Shown piece after piece: positions 1 to 5,461 of a DNA stretch of 12,763 nucleotides. The stretch comes from Candidatus Aminicenantota bacterium. GTDB lineage: Bacteria; Acidobacteriota; Aminicenantia; Aminicenantales; Saccharicenantaceae. Both the position numbers and the translations under genes were made by a program. The DNA lies in assembly GCA_022867105.1 (NCBI GenBank), contig JALHVH010000105.1, positions 1-12,763 of the forward strand, given 5' to 3'. Below the pieces are notes generated by a model. That model was not told where the DNA came from, did no database searches, and worked only from the letters and a program-made list of their open reading frames with translations. Each line of letters begins with the position of its first letter. Positions within the stretch are counted from its first letter, which is position 1.

Positions 1-378
1 GGGGTCTTTGGGGATCCGTCTCAGGAAGCGGACAATTTTCTTAGATGCTTTTCCGCTTTCTTTTCCGCCCTCCTTGCCCTCCTGGGCCTCCTGGACCTCG
101 ACGCCGTTGACGAGCGTTTCCAAGTCGGGGGGATAGCCTTCGCTGTCCTTCTCGACCTCGATCTTCTTTTCGTCGGCCAGCTTTTTAAAGGCGTCCAGGG
201 CCTCGCGGATCTCGCGAAGGGCCCTGCGGAGCTCAAGCTCCTTGTCCCTCTGGATGGCGGTCTGGGCGATGGGCATGGCCGCCGTGGCCAGGATGGCTAG
301 AACCGTCAGGGTCACGATCATCTCGATCAGAGTGAACCCCCGGCGGGCAGGAAGAGCGGACCTCGTCCTTGCGGACAT
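1..378 (-). CDS. Type II secretion/type IV pilus-like pseudopilin (GspG-like), 3' end missing
   Basis: 126 codons are visible; the gene runs off the left edge. The N-terminus has a class III prepilin signal: a short basic leader, then RRG|FTLIE, with predicted prepilin-peptidase cleavage between G14 and F15 and the conserved Glu at mature position +5 (E19). A hydrophobic helix of about 20 residues follows (residues 15-36), then an amphipathic charged helix (ELELRRALREIREALDAFKK). Next comes a segment resembling GspG-type pseudopilins (GYPPDLETLV, residues 81-90) and the ending RFLRRIPKDP, which normally leads into a DPxTG-like motif beyond the edge. A Glu/Lys/Gly-rich insert (about residues 93-113) precedes it. 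Family role: a minor or major pseudopilin in an inner-membrane/periplasmic pseudopilus. ATG at 378 is the first possible ATG, because the in-frame codon three positions upstream is the pnp stop. No clear Shine-Dalgarno is seen, so translation is probably coupled to pnp. The exact pseudopilin subtype is uncertain. Confidence 0.85.
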   Translation of the reverse strand, partial: MSARTRSALPARRGFTLIEMIVTLTVLAILATAAMPIAQTAIQRDKELELRRALREIREALDAFKKLADEKKIEVEKDSEGYPPDLETLVNGVEVQEAQEGKEGGKESGKASKKIVRFLRRIPKDP

Positions 379-384
379 GTTTTT

Positions 385-2565
385 TTAGTACCGGTTTCTA
401 CGACCCCTGTCTTGGGAATGTTCTCCATAGGGTCTTCGGCCCCCGTCATTTTGGGCCTGGCCCCCTTTGGCGGGAGCCGCGGAGGAGTCCGGGGTTTCCA
501 GGGCCTTCAGGCTCACCCGGACCTTGTGGTCCTCGTCGATGGTGATGCACTTGACGGTCAGCTCCTGTCCCATCTTGATGAGGTCGTGGATGCTCTTGAT
601 CCTGTAGGGAGCGACTTCGGAGATGTGGAGCAGACCGACGACGTTGGGCAGGATCTCCACGAACGCTCCGTATTCTTCCAGGCGGATGACCCGGCCCGTA
701 TAGGTCTTGCCGATCTCGGCCTCGGCCGTGATGTCCCGGATCATCTGCATGGCCTTTTCGGCGGCGGCGACGTCCGCGGAGGCGACGGTGATCTTGCCGT
801 CGTCCTCGATGTCGATCTTGGCGCCGGTCATGGCGACGATCTTCTTGATGACCTTGCCGGCGGGCCCGATGACCTCGCTCACCTTTTCGGGATTGACGTA
901 CAGGGTGAAGATGCGCGGTGCGTAAGGCGAGATCTCCGGCCGCGGCGCGGGGAGAGCTTCTTTCATCTTGGCCAGGACCTGGAGCCGGGCCTGCTTGGAC
1001 TGGGCGAAGGCTTCTCTCAGGAACTGGGGCGTCACGGATGGGATCTTCAGGTCCATCTGGATGGCGGTCACGCCTTTTTCGCTGCCCACGACCTTGAAGT
1101 CCATGTCCCCGAGGTGGTCTTCGAGGCCGGCGATGTCGGTGAGGATGGCGTAACGATCGCCGTCCTTCACGAGGCCCATGGCGATGCCCCCCACGACCAT
1201 CTTCAAGGGGGCTCCGGCGTCCATCAGGGCCAGGACGCCGCCACAGACCGTGGCCATGGAAGAGGAGCCGTTGGACTCCAGGATGTCGGAGACGATGCGC
1301 ACGGTATAGGGAAAATTATCATCGTTGGGAATGGAGGGAAGGATGCCCTTTTCCGCGAGGGCGCCGTGTCCGATCTCCCGGCGGCCGGGCCCCCTCAGGA
1401 AGGACACCTCGCCGACCGAGAAGGGCGGAAAATTGTAATGGAGCATGAACCGCTTCTTGGCCTCCTCGCCGAGGGTGTCCAACCTCTGGGCGTCCTCGAC
1501 GGTGCCGAGGGTCACGGTGGCCAGGCACTGGGTCTCCCCTCTTGTGAAGAGGGCCGAGCCGTGGGTCCTGGGCAGGAGGCCGACCTCGATCGTGATGGGA
1601 CGGATCTCGTCGAACCGGCGTCCATCGGCTCGCTTCCCGTGGTTAAGGACGAGGTCGCGGACGAGCTTTTTCTCGAGGTCATAGAAGACCTCCCTGGTCT
1701 CGGCGGCTTCGTCCTTGTTCTCTTCGGGGACTTTCTCCAGGAGCGTCATGAGGATCTGCTTGGAGGCCGCTTCACTCTTTTTCTTGTCTTTAATCTGGAT
1801 AGCTTCGAGGAGCGTCGCCGAGATCCCGGTCTCGATCCTGGCGGCCAGCTCCAGGTTGCGGGTCTTGGGCGTCAATTCGCGCTTCTTGATGTTGAGCGTC
1901 GCGTAAAGGTCCTTCTGGGCCTGGATGATCCTCTTGATGGTCTCGTGGGCCAGCATGATGCCCTCGATGATCCTCTCCTCGTCCACTTCCTTGGCCCCGG
2001 CTTCGATCATGACGACGCCGTCTTCGGTGCCGACGATGGTCATCCCCAGGGGGCTCTGTCCGAGCTCCTTGGCGGTCGGGTTGATGACGAACTCGTTGTT
2101 GACCAGAGCGACCTTGACCGCGCCAAGGGGGGTTGTGAAAGGGATGTCCGAGAAATAGAGGGCGGCCGAGGCGCCGATGATGCCCAGCATGTCGGGCTCG
2201 TTCTCCAGGTCGGCCGAAAGGAGAAGGCCGACGATCTGGGTGTCGAAGAAATAGCCTTCGGGAAACAGGGGCCGGATCGGCCGGTCGATCATCCGGGCCG
2301 TCAGGATCTCACGCTCGGACGGTCTTCCCTCGCGTTTGAAGAAGCCGCCGGGGATCTTGCCCGCGGCATAGGTGTTCTCCCTGTAGTCGACGATCAGAGG
2401 GAGGAAGGGTTTCGGTTCCTTCACGTCCTTTTTGGACGTGGCCGTGACCAGCATGATGGTTTCGCCGTAGCGCACGAGGGCGGAGCCGTCGGCCTGTTTC
2501 GCGACCTTGCCGATCTCGATGGACAGGGTCTTTTTGTTGATTTCAAGACTTATGGTGTGAGACAT
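385..2565 (-). CDS. pnp: Polynucleotide phosphorylase (polyribonucleotide nucleotidyltransferase)
   Basis: 726 aa, close to the usual length (E. coli about 711). The enzyme degrades RNA 3'->5' by phosphorolysis in the cytoplasm, normally as a trimer, and can add 3' tails. The domain order is complete. The first RNase PH domain carries the FFKREGRPSE RNA-binding loop (residues 75-84) and DRPIRPLFPEG (94-104). A helical linker spans about 215-305. The second RNase PH domain carries RREIGHGALAEKG (395-407) and the catalytic region EDHLGDMDFK, whose D483, D489 and K491 match the E. coli D486/D492/K494 set. The KH domain (about 552-611) has a GPAG version of the GxxG loop (567-570). The S1 domain (about 618-690) has GRVIRLEEYGAFVEILP. 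The C-terminal tail is Gly/Arg/Gln-rich, as is common. The start is chosen from the family N-terminus; AGGGAATTA lies just upstream. It is 25 bp downstream of rpsO, the conserved rpsO-pnp order. Confidence 0.98.
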   Translation of the reverse strand: MSHTISLEINKKTLSIEIGKVAKQADGSALVRYGETIMLVTATSKKDVKEPKPFLPLIVDYRENTYAAGKIPGGFFKREGRPSEREILTARMIDRPIRPLFPEGYFFDTQIVGLLLSADLENEPDMLGIIGASAALYFSDIPFTTPLGAVKVALVNNEFVINPTAKELGQSPLGMTIVGTEDGVVMIEAGAKEVDEERIIEGIMLAHETIKRIIQAQKDLYATLNIKKRELTPKTRNLELAARIETGISATLLEAIQIKDKKKSEAASKQILMTLLEKVPEENKDEAAETREVFYDLEKKLVRDLVLNHGKRADGRRFDEIRPITIEVGLLPRTHGSALFTRGETQCLATVTLGTVEDAQRLDTLGEEAKKRFMLHYNFPPFSVGEVSFLRGPGRREIGHGALAEKGILPSIPNDDNFPYTVRIVSDILESNGSSSMATVCGGVLALMDAGAPLKMVVGGIAMGLVKDGDRYAILTDIAGLEDHLGDMDFKVVGSEKGVTAIQMDLKIPSVTPQFLREAFAQSKQARLQVLAKMKEALPAPRPEISPYAPRIFTLYVNPEKVSEVIGPAGKVIKKIVAMTGAKIDIEDDGKITVASADVAAAEKAMQMIRDITAEAEIGKTYTGRVIRLEEYGAFVEILPNVVGLLHISEVAPYRIKSIHDLIKMGQELTVKCITIDEDHKVRVSLKALETPDSSAAPAKGGQAQNDGGRRPYGEHSQDRGRRNRY

Positions 2566-2590
2566 CTTAATTCCCTATGCGGCCGGAAGC

Positions 2591-2857
2591 TTACTTCCTG
2601 AGCCCCAACTTCTGAATGAGCTTTTCGTAGCGGCCGGATTCCTTTTTCTTAAGGTATTCCAGGAGCCTCTTCCTCTGGCCGACCAGTTTCATCAACCCCG
2701 AACGTGAGGAATGGTCCTGTTTATGGGTGGCGAAATGCTTGATGAGGACATTGATCCTCTCGGTGATGAGGGCGATCTGGATCTCCGGCGAGCCCGAATC
2801 ATGGGCATGCGCCTGGTTGTCCCTGACGATCTTGGTTTTCACTTCTTTGCTGAGCAC
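2591..2857 (-). CDS. rpsO: 30S ribosomal protein S15 (GTG start)
   Basis: 88 aa, matching the usual 88-89 aa of S15, a primary 16S rRNA-binding protein of the small-subunit platform. Recognisable family segments are HDSGSPEIQIALITERI (about residues 19-35), HKQDHSSRSGL (about 45-55) and the C-terminal RYEKLIQKLGLRK. The ATG-initiated open frame extends to 3025 (144 aa), but its first 56 residues do not look like S15 and overlap another gene. A GTG at 2857 preceded by AAGGAG nine bases upstream gives a normal-length product, so I chose that. It is followed 25 bp later by pnp; the two are very likely co-transcribed. Confidence 0.96.
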   Translation of the reverse strand: MLSKEVKTKIVRDNQAHAHDSGSPEIQIALITERINVLIKHFATHKQDHSSRSGLMKLVGQRKRLLEYLKKKESGRYEKLIQKLGLRK

Positions 2858-2866
2858 GCGTATTTT

Positions 2867-2872
2867 CTCCTT
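2867..2872 (-). promoter_or_regulatory. Shine-Dalgarno that fixes the rpsO GTG start
   Basis: On the minus strand AAGGAG lies within an A-rich stretch, nine bases before the GTG at 2857. It decides between the GTG start (normal S15 length) and the upstream ATG, which would give a product 56 residues too long. Confidence 0.75.
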
Positions 2873-2907
2873 TTTTTTCGCGTTGAATGATAACAGAACG
2901 GGAGGGA

Positions 2908-2938
2908 AATGTAAATCTCTATTTTTTTCGCCTGTCAA
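2908..2938 (-). promoter_or_regulatory. Putative sigma70-type promoter for rpsO-pnp
   Basis: The minus strand has a perfect -35 box TTGACA (2933-2938). The -10 is weaker: TACATT at 19-bp spacing (2908-2913) or TTTACA at 17-bp spacing (2910-2915). It lies about 50 bp upstream of the rpsO GTG and downstream of the 67-aa gene, so it could drive rpsO-pnp independently. The imperfect -10 lowers confidence. Confidence 0.45.
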
Positions 2939-2981
2939 GGGCCGCAGGGGCTTTGCGCCGGGTCGAGAGGGGGAGCGGATC

Positions 2982-3185
2982 TCAGGAGAACAGGGACTTT
3001 TTTCTAAGGAGGAGCTGCTTGGCATATTTGGAGGTCAGGCCTCCCTGTTTTTCCATGACCTCGGCCAGCTTGGCCTCTATCTCTTTGAGAGTCATGACGT
3101 TGATCTTCTTTGTTTTGGGAGCGGTATCCCCGGAGGCCTGGGCTTGGCCCTCAGCCGCCTGCTCGGTTTTTTTACCTTCGGCCAT
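2982..3185 (-). CDS. Small basic protein of unknown function
   Basis: 67 aa. I do not recognise the family. The N-terminal 25 residues are low-complexity (Ala, Gly, Gln, Glu, Lys, Thr) and probably disordered. Residues about 26-62 look helical and charged (KKINVMTLKEIEAKLAEVME), followed by KQGGLTSKYAKQLLLRKKSL and the C-terminal FS. There is no signal peptide or membrane segment, so it is probably cytoplasmic. The rich basic C-terminus would suit nucleic-acid or ribosome association, but that is inference. Support for being real: AAAGGA sits eight bases before the ATG, and a promoter with 17-bp spacing lies just upstream. It precedes rpsO-pnp on the same strand with a 124-bp gap. No terminator with a U-tract is seen between them, so read-through is possible. 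Confidence 0.65.
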   Translation of the reverse strand: MAEGKKTEQAAEGQAQASGDTAPKTKKINVMTLKEIEAKLAEVMEKQGGLTSKYAKQLLLRKKSLFS

Positions 3186-3210
3186 GATTGGATCCTTTCA
3201 AATTCACTCC

Positions 3211-3239
3211 AATTTAGCAGAAAAACCCGTCCGTGGCAA
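3211..3239 (-). promoter_or_regulatory. Putative sigma70-type promoter of the 67-aa gene
   Basis: On the minus strand, TTGCCA (3234-3239) and TAAATT (3211-3216) are separated by exactly 17 bp. The -10 box lies 25 bp upstream of the ATG at 3185, leaving room for the AAAGGA ribosome-binding site. The match to consensus is 5/6 at -35 and 4/6 at -10. Confidence 0.5.
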
Positions 3240-3277
3240 GCCGGATCGGTCGACCGTTTTGGGTTTCAGGGGAAGCC

Positions 3278-3306
3278 TTGCACCGGGCGGGAGAATCCGG
3301 TATATT
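3278..3306 (+). promoter_or_regulatory. Putative promoter of waaA giving a nearly leaderless mRNA
   Basis: TATATT (3301-3306, 5/6 to consensus) is preceded at 17 bp by TTGCAC (3278-3283, only 3/6). Transcription starting 6-8 bases after the -10 box would begin at about 3312-3314, immediately before the waaA ATG at 3315. This agrees with the absence of a properly spaced Shine-Dalgarno before that ATG. Confidence 0.4.
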
Positions 3307-3314
3307 CAAACGCC

Positions 3315-4604
3315 ATGTACGCAATCTACTCGTTGCTCCTTTTTATGGCCCTTTTGTTCTACCTGCCCATCTATGCCTTCCGGATGAAAGTCCTCAGGAA
3401 GGACCGGATCTACTTACGGGAGCGGTTGGCCCGCGGACTCTTCCCCAGGGCTCCCGGCCGGAAAGCCGTATGGATCCATGCCGTGTCCGTAGGCGAGGTC
3501 CTGTCACTCCAAAACCTCATCCATGAACTCAAGGTCCGTCACCCGGAATGGGATGTTTGTTTCTCGACCCTCACCAACACGGGGATCGGCGTCGCCAGGG
3601 AGAAGCTCAAGGACGCGGACGCGGTGTTCTTCGTTCCCCTCGATTTCCGGAGCGCCGTGCGCAGGGTCCTCAAAGCTTTCCGGCCGGACATTCTCGTTCT
3701 GGCGGAGTCCGAGTTCTGGCCGAACCTCCTCAGGGAGGTCAAGCGGCAGGGCAAGAGGATCCTCCTCATCAACGGCCGGATCTCCGAGGGATCGTTTAAA
3801 AAATACGCCGACCTTGGCCCTCTCACGCGGAAGGTCTTCCGGAACGTGGACATGTTCCTGGTCCAGACCGGGCAGGACAAGGAAAAACTGGAACAGCTGG
3901 GGGTCGAACCCGGGCGACTTCAGGTCGCGGGCAATCTCAAGTCTGAGATCCGTCTCCCGGATTTCACCGTGGACGAGCTGGAGGCCTTCAGAGGCAGCCT
4001 CGGGATGGACGGCCGGGAGAAGGTCGTCGTCGCCGGGAGCACTAGAAAGGGTGAGGAGGAACGGCTGCTCAAAGCCTTTGCTTCGGCCCGGGAAAAGAGG
4101 GACGGCCTGCGTTTCATCCTCGCCCCCAGGCACGTCGAAAGGGCAGGGGAGATCGAGAAGGCGGCCCTGGCGATGGGATTCAAAACGACGCGGAGGACCC
4201 AGGGCGGCTCGAGCGGCGATTGGGACATCCTCATCCTGGACACCATCGGCGAGCTAGCCCGTTTTTATGCCCTCTCCGACGCATCGTTCGTCGGCGGAAG
4301 TCTCGTCAATTGGGGCGGCCATAACATCCTCGAACCGGCTTATTACGGGAAACCCGTCTTCTTCGGTCCGCATATGCGGAACTTCGCCTTCCTGGCCGAG
4401 TCCTTCATCCGGGCGGGAGGGGCGCGGATCGTCCGGACGGATGAAGAGTTGGAGGGCATGTTCCTGTTGAGGGACGAGATCGGGCTCCGCGAGATGGGGG
4501 GCAAGGCCAAAGCGCACCTGGCCTCGCTCGGCGGGGCGACGGACCGGACGATCCTGGCGATCGAGCGGTTCATGGAACAAAATATTCACAATGCGGGGAA
4601 ATAG
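3315..4604 (+). CDS. waaA: 3-deoxy-D-manno-octulosonic acid (Kdo) transferase
   Basis: 429 aa, normal for WaaA/KdtA (about 420-425). It transfers Kdo from CMP-Kdo to lipid IVA at the cytoplasmic face of the inner membrane, building the inner core of LPS. Residues 3-22 form a hydrophobic N-terminal anchor. WIHAVSVGE (53-61) carries E61, the position of the proposed catalytic base in this GT-B family. Other signatures are LAESEFWPNL (129-138, family ETExWPN-like), LINGRISEGSF (151-161), VAGSTRKGEEE (239-249), FILAPRHVERA (267-277), and the CMP-Kdo-binding region GGSLVNWGGHNILEPA (327-342) followed by GKPVFFGPHMRNF. The open frame extends upstream to 2727, but that part crosses the rpsO region on the other strand and has no family similarity, so the start is the ATG at 3315. 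One or several Kdo additions cannot be told from sequence. It overlaps the next gene by 14 bp. Confidence 0.95.
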   Translation: MYAIYSLLLFMALLFYLPIYAFRMKVLRKDRIYLRERLARGLFPRAPGRKAVWIHAVSVGEVLSLQNLIHELKVRHPEWDVCFSTLTNTGIGVAREKLKDADAVFFVPLDFRSAVRRVLKAFRPDILVLAESEFWPNLLREVKRQGKRILLINGRISEGSFKKYADLGPLTRKVFRNVDMFLVQTGQDKEKLEQLGVEPGRLQVAGNLKSEIRLPDFTVDELEAFRGSLGMDGREKVVVAGSTRKGEEERLLKAFASAREKRDGLRFILAPRHVERAGEIEKAALAMGFKTTRRTQGGSSGDWDILILDTIGELARFYALSDASFVGGSLVNWGGHNILEPAYYGKPVFFGPHMRNFAFLAESFIRAGGARIVRTDEELEGMFLLRDEIGLREMGGKAKAHLASLGGATDRTILAIERFMEQNIHNAGK

Positions 4605-5433
4605 ACCAGGACGAAAGGTCACGGCCTTAATTCTGGCCGGCTTGTTGTCGACGTGGGCGATTGGGGCCCCTTGCCGGGAGTCGCGGTCGGATGATGAAGC
4701 CTCCGGGGATTCCAAGATCTCCCTCGCCAAGGCGGGAAAGGACGTCAAGGACGTCCTCGTTTCACCCTTTTATTGGAAGAAGAACGATTTTCTGAAGCTC
4801 TCGGCCGTACTGGGGACCGGGCTGCTTCTCGGTCTGGCGGATGAGAACATCCGGACCTGGGTCCAGGAGCGGCGGACGCCCGGATCGAGCGACTTTTTCG
4901 GCTTTGTTACGCATTTCGGCGAAGGCGGCTATCTTTGCGGTTTCATGGCCGGCCTGTTCGCGGCGGGAGAGATCGCGGGGAGCGGCGGCATCCGGAAAAC
5001 GGCTATGTTAAGTTTCGAGAGCTTCCTCGTTTCGAGCGCTTTCACGGCCGTCCTCAAGGTCATCCTCGGCCGGGCGCGGCCGTACGCCGAGGAGGGGAGC
5101 CATAGCTTTCATCCCTTCTCCAGCCCGTCGGTCTATTCGGGGCTGCCTTCCGGACACTCCTCAGCGGTCTGGTCTGTGGCCACGGTCATCGCCGACCGGA
5201 CGGACAGCGTCATCGTCGACGCGGCCTGTTATGGCTTGGCGGCTTTGACCTCACTATCCAGGATCCATGAAGACAAGCACTGGGCTTCGGACGTCCTCGT
5301 CGGCTCGGCCATCGGCTATTTCACCGCCAAGAAGATCTGCGCCTTGAACCGCGATCCGAAAGCCGCGAACCTCTCCGTCTCCTTCGATCTTTCCGGAAAA
5401 CGGCAGGCGATCACGCTTTCGCTTTCATTCTGA
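4591..5433 (+). CDS. PAP2-superfamily phosphatase, envelope-associated
   Basis: 280 aa. The three-part PAP2 (type 2 phosphatidic acid phosphatase) signature is intact: K156-x6-R163-P164 (KVILGRARP), P186-S-G-H189 (LPSGHSS) and S223-R-x5-H230-x3-D234 (SRIHEDKHWASD). H189 and H230 are the expected catalytic histidines. The N-terminus is a signal-like segment (basic, then residues 10-26 hydrophobic, ending AIGA). Further hydrophobic segments lie at about 65-83, 113-130, 140-160, 190-201, 208-222 and 234-247. The last 20 residues alternate polar and apolar and end in Phe, resembling an outer-membrane beta strand, which is unusual for the family. Family substrates are lipid phosphates: phosphatidic acid, undecaprenyl pyrophosphate, or lipid A phosphates (LpxE/LpxF type). 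Overlap with waaA implies translational coupling and favours an LPS or undecaprenyl-related role, but the substrate is not shown. No strong Shine-Dalgarno precedes the ATG. Confidence 0.9.
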   Translation: MRGNRPGRKVTALILAGLLSTWAIGAPCRESRSDDEASGDSKISLAKAGKDVKDVLVSPFYWKKNDFLKLSAVLGTGLLLGLADENIRTWVQERRTPGSSDFFGFVTHFGEGGYLCGFMAGLFAAGEIAGSGGIRKTAMLSFESFLVSSAFTAVLKVILGRARPYAEEGSHSFHPFSSPSVYSGLPSGHSSAVWSVATVIADRTDSVIVDAACYGLAALTSLSRIHEDKHWASDVLVGSAIGYFTAKKICALNRDPKAANLSVSFDLSGKRQAITLSLSF

Positions 5434-5461
5434 CCGAACGGTCCAGACAGTCCCGCGGCCC

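Noticed and set aside
21..236. 71-codon minus-strand frame rich in Arg and Ser
   Set aside because: It is in a different frame from the pseudopilin, which has a full prepilin signature and covers the same bases.
412..2601. 729-codon open frame on the plus strand, antisense to the whole of pnp
   Set aside because: Its translation is rich in Gly, Asp, Leu and Val without family features, as expected from the complement of a GC-rich gene. pnp on the other strand is fully supported.
2858..3025. ATG start for rpsO at 3025 (144 aa)
   Set aside because: S15 is about 88 aa. The extension overlaps the 67-aa gene, and a GTG with good Shine-Dalgarno at the right place explains the start.
2727..3314. 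N-terminal extension of waaA to an upstream ATG (625 aa total)
   Set aside because: The extra residues have no Kdo-transferase similarity and overlap rpsO and the 67-aa gene on the opposite strand. The ATG at 3315 gives the family length and anchor helix.
5432..5443. GACC-GAAC-GGTC hairpin at the convergent PAP2/receptor junction as a bidirectional terminator
   Set aside because: It has a four-base stem, overlaps the PAP2 stop codon and has no T-tract on either side; too weak to call.
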